NCBI RefSeq assembly: GCF_043290135.1
Contig: NC_134710.1
Span: forward strand, 254,559,592 to 254,623,591
DNA from: Rhipicephalus microplus
Lineage: Eukaryota > Arthropoda > Arachnida > Ixodida > Ixodidae
DNA length: 64,000 nucleotides
Reading direction: 5' to 3'
The translations under genes were made by a program, and so were the position numbers. Below are positions 56,804 to 64,000 of this stretch, piece by piece. The notes under the pieces were generated by a model. The model worked only from the letters and a program-made list of their open reading frames with translations, ran no database searches and was not told the origin of the DNA. Every line of letters begins with the position of its first letter. Position 1 is the first letter of the stretch.

Positions 56804-58500
56804 GTAAAATATGCTCTTATACAATTATCATAATATCCAGAGCAAGAACCCCTACCTGAATAACCACCCCCTTCCTTCTTCGGGAGGTTGAAAATATGCA
56901 GCCTCTACTCCCCGCCCACCACTTTCACTATTTTATTCACTGTTTTTATTCAAATGAGGGCAAATTAATAGAATGATGCATGCATATTCAGTAGAGCATT
57001 TAATTAGAAGCAGGGGTGTGAATTCGCTCTTCCACAACCAACTTGAAATTTGATCCATGATCCAGCAAGTGCCCCTCCCTCCCCCTGTAAATCTTGTCGA
57101 AATATTCTTCATCGTACGGAAGGGGGAATCCCTTGTGATGTTACGGTATTACTATTAAAAATGAGAATATGTCATTCAATACTGGGTACTGTTGGTATTT
57201 TCAAGAATATGGTGTCCTACAGGCATAGAAAACACTTTGATTCTTAAATATTTGGTTATGTTGAGCAAAGCAAAAACTAGGAGAGTAGGAAGCAAAAAGT
57301 TTTTTGAGCAATGTTTTTTTAAGTAGGCTGGCAGACTTGTTATAGAAAGACTGTGGTTGCATCAATGTTCCTCATTTGTTGCTAACTGTGAATAAGTGTT
57401 GAAACTGATACTTACTTAAAAGCATGTAAATGGCTTAATGATGGCATAAATTATGCACACTATTTTTTAAGCAGCCCTAAAATTTCACAGGCAGGAGCAG
57501 ACACACAAACAATCTCTGTGCTTATGAAATCTTATCACAATAATGTTGACGACCAAGGCTTCAGCTGATGCGTCAAAATTGTTTCATTTTCATTCTTACT
57601 CAAAACACGCATCCTGGCATTGGCTCTATATATGATTGCATCGATAGCCACTGGGGTCAAAGCTGTGAAACAACATAGTAGCCATATTTTCTCTGTGTTC
57701 CTTCAGAACTGCATAGTTGCCATCCGTGATTGTGCATCGGCGACTCAGGTTTATCCAGCAACAGGTGCAGTGCTCAGCAGTTTCTTTTCGAGTCTGGACG
57801 CAGGTCACACGCATGCGTTCAGAGTTGTGCGTATGCTATGATCATGTTTTCAGTGACCGTGGTTTCTAGCACAGCTAATGTGGCACTCGGGAGCTTTGTT
57901 TTGACTTCAGGCAAAGCATGTAAACTGCCACAAATATAAAAAAAAACATGGGGAAAGCTCTTGAAGATGAAGAGCTTCAGCTATGGTTCACATGCTGGCA
58001 TAAAACTCACTTGCTTCTTTGGGATGAATGGCTTAGCATTTGCTGGCTTTTCTTCTGTGAGAAAATTGCCAAGTCTGCATATGGTGGTGATAGTGATAAG
58101 CAATAAAAGATAGGTTTGGAGCATGGCAGTCTTAAGCCATTGTCACAATGTGTATGCAATCGCAAATGACAAAAATTACGACTTTTACACTGCCATAATG
58201 CAAAGTATTCAACTAGAAAATGAAAATGGATTCATGTAATAGACATTTGTTTATGGTTTTCTCGATAGTTTTGATAATTTGGCATTTAGTTGATTCGGGC
58301 ATTTTCCAGAGTTCTATGAAGTCTGAATTAGCAAGCTTTTACTGTATTATGTTTCGCAATCACCCTCGTGCCCTCTCTTGTCTGTGTATTTTAGGATGCT
58401 TGAACCAGCTAGCTCATGCACATATTGTTTTAGGAATATGCATTGGCTAACCAATTTATTTTAGAGCTATAAAAATTCTTAACTAAATCAGCTATGAGAA
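56804..58500. other. Intron sequence, no gene recognised
   Basis: AT-rich; no exon matching the next M1 segment was found. Confidence 0.35.
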
Positions 58501-58559
58501 TTCTTAACTAACGCTTAAGCCCCAGCCATGCAACTCTGCGAAGAAAGTCTTATTCGTTT

Positions 58560-59390
58560 TTATATACCAACATAAGAAGCATCCTTCCTGAAGCCGACAC
58601 TCTTCAAAGCCTAATTAATACAACGGAGTCCAATTTGTTCGCGATTATAGAGACATGGCTTAACCCTTCTATTACCGAGACTGAGTTGCTACAGCTTTTC
58701 CCAGGTTTCGATGTGTTTCGACGTGATCTTTTTAATAAACGGGGTGGTGGCATACTAATAGGTAGCCATAAAGATCTTCAGTGTAGCAAAATTAAGAAAT
58801 AATCGTGCTTAGAAATCATGCTTGTTCTTTCTAATGCTTGTTATCCCCCCACAATAATCGGTGTTTGCTATCGTCCCCCTGGTAGTGACCCCCTTTTTGT
58901 ATCAGAATTCCACGGGGCTACTCGCTCCTTAACTGAATCTTATCAAAATTTTTAGATACTGCTTTTCGGCGACTTCAATTTTCCGGCAATATCTTGGAAT
59001 AACCTAGCATGTGTTGCTTCCAAAAACAGTATAGAGAGCGATTTCGTCAATTCATGTCTAACGTTTGGACTTACGCAATTAGTCGATAAACCTACGTGCG
59101 ACAGTGATAACTCCCTTCATATTCTTGACCTTGTTCTCACTTCTGAGCCTGAAAGAATGTCCCAGATGACATTACTACCAGGACTCAGTGACCACTTAGT
59201 AATCCATGCGTCCTATTCTTGTAAACTACACTATTCAACAAAAACAACAAAAAATATAACACTGTATGATAAAGGCAATTATTCTGCTATAAACTCAGAT
59301 CTCGAGCAATTCGCTCCTTTTTTCTTATCGAGCTTTCAAAGCGTTCGGTCGAAACTAATTGGCTGCTATTCAAAAACAAAATGTTAGATC
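58560..59390 (+). pseudogene. LINE apurinic-type endonuclease domain, decayed
   Basis: Translated blocks in order: NIRSILPEADTLQSLI, IIETWLNPSI (catalytic Glu), GVCYRPPGSD, LLFGDFNFPAISW (catalytic Asp/Asn), LDLVLTS, and SDHLVI (Asp-His pair). Stops occur near 58799 and 58953 and the frame is lost before RT. This domain nicks target DNA for target-primed reverse transcription. Confidence 0.85.
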
Positions 59391-59522
59391 TATTCACCAA
59401 GCATGCGCCCACGATTACCGTAACCGAGAAAAAGTCATCCCCGTGGTTTAACATGACATTAAAACCCCTAAATAACAAAAAGAAACGACTCTTTTGATTG
59501 GCAAAGTGGTCCAATAGCGCAT

Positions 59523-61337
59523 GTGCGTGGAACAAGTACTACGCTGCAGAAAAAAAATTCGATAAACTTGCTAACAAAGAAAAAAATTTATTTTTTTTTA
59601 CAAACCTTGCCCGCTATGTTAAGCAACAACCCCAAAAAATTCTGGTGCACAATTAACCCCAGTACCTTCCAACCTTTAGTGCTGCACAACGATCAAAATC
59701 ATCCAATTTCCGATCACGAAACCGCCGAACAACTTAACAGCTTTTTTTCTTCCGTGTTTACCGTTGAACCTGTCAATAACTTGCCTTCATTTCTTAATCT
59801 CAACCATAGCGAGATGCCGGACATCACATTCTGCTCAAATGGCATCGCAAAGCTAATCAACTCACTGAAACTAACATTTTCATGCGGCATCCACGGTATC
59901 CACGCGAAAATGCTCAAAAACACGAAATCAATTGCTAGTACACTACTCTGTCATATTTTTCAGCAGTCACTATCATCAGAAGTGGTGCCAGAAGATTGGA
60001 AAGTGGGCAAGATTGTTCTAGTGCCCAAAAAAGGTCTTTCATCTCTTTGCAGCAGTTATCGACCCATTTCCCTTACTAGCGTTTGCTCCAAACTAATGGA
60101 GCATGTGATTTACTCTAACATCATCAAGTTCTTAGTCAGCAATAACTATTTTCATTCCAGTCAGCATGGCTTTCGCTCAGGATTTTCATGTGGCACACAA
60201 CCAGCCTTATTTTATCATGATATCAGTTCCAGCCTCGACATAAATATACCTGTTGACGCCTTCTTCTTAGACTTTGAAAAAGCATTCGACAAAGTCCCAC
60301 ATCAACGGCTACTACTAAAGCTTTCTCGTCTAAACATTAATACAAATGTATTTAATTGGATTCGCAGTTTCCTTACCGATCACCAACAATTTGTGCATGC
60401 TAACTCCGTCTCATCTAGCCGTTCCCCTGTTATCTCTGGTGTGCCTCAAGGTACAGTGCTCGAACCATTACTTTTTCTCATATACATCAATGACCTTCCA
60501 TCAAACATCTCTTCAAGCATTCGCCTTTTTGCAGACGACTGCGTCGTACACTGTCCCATAGCAAACAGTGCAGACACTACTGCACTTCAAAACAACCTCA
60601 ATCTAATTGTATCCTGGTGTGATAAGTGGTTAACGTCTTTAAACATAAAGAAAACTTCATTGGTATCTTTTCAACACAGGTCCCATCACCAGTCAGCAGA
60701 ATACACCATTTCGGGCACTGCAGTCTTATCCGCTGAATCATACAAATATCTTGGTGTCACATTTTCAAATAACATTTCCTGGTCAGCCCACGTGACTAAC
60801 ATAGCCAACTTCGCAAATCACACTCTGGGTTTTCTACGTAGACACTTAAGACTTGAGCCCCCATCAGTTAAAATAATATCGTATGTCACACTTGTTCGTC
60901 CAAAATTAGAGTATGCATGTTTTGCCTGGGATTCCTACCAATCTCACTTATCCAACATTCTCGAATTGATTCAAAACCGTGCTGCACGTTTTATCTACTG
61001 TGAATATACCTACAATTTCAGTGTTTCCAAACTCAAAACTCGTGCTCACCTTTCTAATCTAGAATTACAATATCACATATCTCGACTATATCTTTTTCAC
61101 AAATTTTATCATGCCCCCATCGAAGTTCCAGCCATCCTGCCAGTCCATCGCTCATCAAGCCGCACAAACCATTCAAGTGCAGTGTATCCTTCACCAGTCC
61201 AAAGCACCGCACATCTTCGCTCCTTTTTTGTGACAACCGCACGGGACTGGAATCATCTGCTTGCAACTACCGTGCACCACTCCAACCCGCATCAATTCAA
61301 GATTGCCCTCGAATCACTTTTTTTATTTTGTAATTAA
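59523..61337 (+). pseudogene. LINE reverse transcriptase ORF (604 codons, long but start is artificial)
   Basis: The open frame holds a full RT domain: KIVLVPKKG, YRPISLTSVCSKLMEHVI, QHGFRSGFSC, FFLDFEKAFDKVPHQ (first catalytic Asp), GVPQGTVLEPLLFLIYINDL and FADDCVVH (catalytic pair, about 60526-60549). Then come YKYLGVTFS and the C-terminal thumb to a TAA at 61335-61337. GVPQGTVLEP departs from the usual GVPQGSVLGP. The ATG at 59523 is not the natural start, because EN and RT are normally one ORF2 and the link is broken upstream. The RT portion is unusually well preserved. Confidence 0.9.
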
Positions 61338-61387
61338 TACCCATTCTTCGTGTAACACCCCAGCTGGGGCCTTTGAGGTATTCAAAA

Positions 61388-61422
<35 letters not shown>

Positions 61423-61423
61423 A

Positions 61424-62036
61424 GAAACTTTATTTTGGTAAACTGCTACAGGGAAGCTCAATAATATACTTTTATTTATTTAATGATTCATGACAAAATA
61501 CATTACAGATACTCGTTATATTAGGTAAGGGAGGTTTTAATACAAACTGCACGAATGTAAGTAAACACACTACATAAAAGCTACATCGGTGAATTAGTGC
61601 CAGACACTCAAAGATAATAAGAGATAATACTGTAAATACATTTCACTGAACAAGTTTTCTATAAGACTTATTTGAATAAATCATTACAAAAAAAATAAGA
61701 ATGATAGCATGAAGCTTTTCATGAAACTCTCATTAAATAACTATAAACATTCTTCCGGTTTACTTTCCATTGCTCTGCTTTCAGAGAAGATTATTCCACA
61801 GACATATGGTATTTGAAGCACCAATAAGTTAAATGAATTACTGTTATCCTAGATGTCTGCACAAGGTTCCTAGTACGTGATAATCTTTGTGGCGTATAAA
61901 ACAGCACCTTCAGGCACACTTAAACTGGTGCCCTTTTTTGCAATAGCACAACAAAAGGACTACATCATGACTGTTGCTAAGCAGCCAAAGGTAAAGAAAC
62001 AGTTCCACTTGTGTTACATTCTAGGGGTAGTTATGA
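61424..62036. other. AT-rich sequence, possibly a second LINE fragment (-)
   Basis: TTTTATTTATTTAATGATTC at about 61470 resembles an inverted LINE tail. No coding motif. Confidence 0.3.
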
Positions 62037-62276
62037 GCCCCGCCGCAGTGATCTAGTGGCTAAGATACTCGACTGCTGACCCGCAGGTCCCGGGTTCGAA
62101 TCCCGGCTGTGGCAGCTGCATTTCCGATGGAGGTGGAAATGTTGTAGGCCTGTGTGCTCAGATTTGGGTGCACGTTAAACAACCCCAGGTGGTTGAAACT
62201 TCCGGAGCCCTCCACTACGGTGTCTCTCATAATCATATTGTGGTTTTAGGATGTTAAACCCCACATATCAATCAAT
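62037..62276 (+). mobile_element. Ruka-type SINE, full length
   Basis: GCCCCGCCGCAGTGATCTAG head, box B GGTTCGAATCC, body and AATCAATTA tail are all present. An imperfect duplication (GGGTAGTTAT / GTGGTAGTTAC) flanks it. Confidence 0.93.
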
Positions 62277-63985
62277 TAGTGGTAGTTACTATTTTACAAA
62301 ATGAAATGAGGGCCTCAGTTTTGAACTGCTTCCAACAGTTAGATGGAAGAATTTAGGGACAAGATTGAAAAAGACTCAAATTTAAGGCAAATGAATGTTT
62401 TAAAGGCTCATTTATAAAAAAAGAAGGATTAGCTTTGAAGGTTTTCACATAAACACCTCAATAGTCTGGCTGCATATATTTCCACTGGAGTAATATGGAG
62501 AATCTAATATGGTGTGGAGTAAAGCTGACACTGACATACTTCAGTGAACAAGCCTTGGCTACTGTGATCTTTTATTTTTTTTTCATAGAATACAAAAAGT
62601 TCGGTAGAATAGTTTTGGCCTAAAGAGCATTACTCTTCATTTTTAGTCCAATAACAACAAAGGGGTGGGGGTGGGGGGTTGTCTTTACAGTGTCACATTA
62701 ATCATTATTTACGTGGAGGTCTTGAAGAGTGGTGTGGTCAGTGTAATTCGTAATGGTATAATGTATATAATGTGACATTACAATTGGGATGTGATTGCCC
62801 ACGATAGTTACTTGAGTGTTTCATCAATCATTTGTTTCACATTTTAAAATGCATCATCTAACTAGAATAGCCATAATAGAGGAAGGGTATAACATTGTTC
62901 AGCCTAATTTGCTATCATAAATATTCTGGTACACATTAATACAATACTATATGTAAAAAGAAATATATATATTGATGCCATGAAATTACCATAAAGCAGC
63001 ATTTAGAAAGTCAATTCAAATTATTCCATAATAAGAAATGCATTTTTTACAGGGTTATTCTGTAAAAGGTTACTGCATGGACTATACACATTAACACGCA
63101 TTGTCTAGATAGGGCTGGATAGTCAACAATGACGATCGGCATGAGTTTGCCACCTCTCGAGCTTTGTCAAATCGATGCACAATGATGAAGATAGCCCACG
63201 TGGTGGGCTCCTCTGTTGTCTACAAAAGCTGTATGATGAGCTGTATACCACCTCTGCTGTCTACAAAAGCTGTATGATGTGATATAGGTAATTTCTAGAG
63301 AAATAGAACAAACCATGCATCATAAAGCACGAATACTTTAATCACATATAATGCCACAATAGAGCCCGAATAGTGGTTTAAGTTTAAAAGTTTTGTCAAA
63401 TATTTATCTAAAATATTTGCATATTGGTGTCTTATTCCAGGTGGGCATCTTATTATGAAAGGCTTGAAAAAATAACTGTCCTGTAAATATTTTAATGAGT
63501 AAAATACATTTGTGGCATTTTTTTTTTCTAAAAGAGCCATGTATTGTGGGGCTTACTCCAATACCTTTTCGCCAGTGGGCTTCTATCACCAAAGTACTTC
63601 CAACCTAAATTGCAGCCCACTATCGTCATTATTAAGGAGTAAAAATTGGATTTGGCTCTTATAGATTAGAACATTTCATTTTGGCTTGAATGAGCCTGTG
63701 AAAAAAGTCTGAATTGCAGCAAATAAACATTATAGCAATACTTGGTGACAAAATTAACACCATCCTTGTGCTTCCATCTGTGCCATTCTTTGTTGCATGC
63801 ACTTAGTGGCAATGATTATGCTTGTGGAGTGAGAGGCCCTTCTAAGTAAAAGGCACATCATTGTGGTCTATCAGCAGTGTTTTTTAGGTCTTGGCATTTA
63901 CTGAAGGCCCTGTAAAAATGCTTTAGCACTTCTTATTCCTAGCTCATAAAATGCTGCACCATTTCGAATTTTTTTCTTTTTTAAG
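62277..63985. other. Intron sequence, no gene recognised
   Basis: AT-rich; a direct repeat of about 30 bp (GTTGTCTACAAAAGCTGTATG, 63220 and 63257 regions) is the only structure seen. Confidence 0.35.
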
Positions 63986-64000
63986 GGATAGATTGGTGCC
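63986..64000 (+). CDS. Possible start of the next aminopeptidase exon (weak)
   Basis: The pyrimidine tract TTTTTTTCTTTTTTAAG ends at 63985. The following bases would enter in the phase required by exon J and stay open for the remaining 15 nt. Too short to confirm by similarity. Confidence 0.25.

Larger units (their letters stand above)
58500..61423 (+). mobile_element. CR1/Jockey-like non-LTR retrotransposon with (AAAT)n tail
   Basis: An endonuclease region (about 58560-59390) is followed by reverse transcriptase (about 59523-61337), a short 3' UTR (CCCCAGCTGGGGCCTTTGAG) and a run of AAAT units (61385-61423). No gag-like ORF1 is seen, so the element is 5'-truncated or lacks it. The AAAT tail and EN-RT order fit CR1/Jockey-group LINEs; the exact clade is inference. 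The same tail type in minus orientation marks fragments at 26.5 kb and 32.9 kb. Confidence 0.9.

Overview
This window is eukaryotic and most likely from a hard tick (Ixodidae; a Rhipicephalus-like metastriate is the best guess). Three things point there. Ten or so copies of a tRNA-derived SINE match what I recognise as the tick SINE Ruka. Long introns are packed with retroelements and DNA transposons. The only host gene seen is split into short exons spread over more than 54 kb. Nothing prokaryotic or viral is evident.

Host gene. One plus-strand gene, an M1-family (gluzincin) zinc aminopeptidase resembling the glutamyl-aminopeptidase/aminopeptidase-N group, threads the window. I place ten internal exons: 2842-2976, 4910-4975, 5805-5882, 20610-20788, 21423-21505, 26027-26160, 39110-39313, 39397-39470, 55300-55401 and 56630-56803, plus a weak candidate at the right edge. 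All splice phases agree, giving about 410 continuous residues, from just before the conserved catalytic-tyrosine segment into the C-terminal domain. The HExxH zinc-site exons must lie to the left and the terminal exons to the right. Two successive introns appear to use GC-AG splice sites.

Transposons in the introns, left to right. A TA-flanked foldback element (4123-4704) and a full-length Ruka SINE (6826-7068) come first. A nearly intact minus-strand Ty3/gypsy retrotransposon (7620-12600) has 209-bp LTRs with two differences, a tRNA-Pro primer-binding site overlapping the gag ATG, and a canonical GGGAAAC -1 frameshift site. Foldback MITEs follow (15270-15502, 16533-17372, 18615-19175). A 3.9-kb Tc1/mariner-type element (21629-25541) has roughly 210-bp terminal inverted repeats, a decayed transposase and an intron-like interruption inside it.

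A second, decayed plus-strand Ty3/gypsy element (26425-36738) carries a LINE fragment in its 5' LTR and a 4.3-kb TIR element (30770-35070) in its pol gene. That TIR element in turn holds a 113-bp satellite with a three-unit higher-order repeat. Then come a cluster of SINEs (41.2-42.9 kb), a 5'-truncated non-LTR retrotransposon with an exact 207-bp internal duplication (44.1-45.7 kb), two decayed THAP-domain/P-element-like transposase copies (46.2-47.1 kb and 51.1-52.3 kb), and a CR1/Jockey-like LINE with endonuclease and reverse transcriptase (58.5-61.4 kb).

The window is therefore a single long host gene whose introns record several layers of transposition, some recent. No novel host operon-like system is visible. 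The most unusual items are the paired GC-AG introns, the compact gypsy translation/priming architecture, the intron-like gap in the Tc1 transposase, and the satellite array carried inside a transposon.
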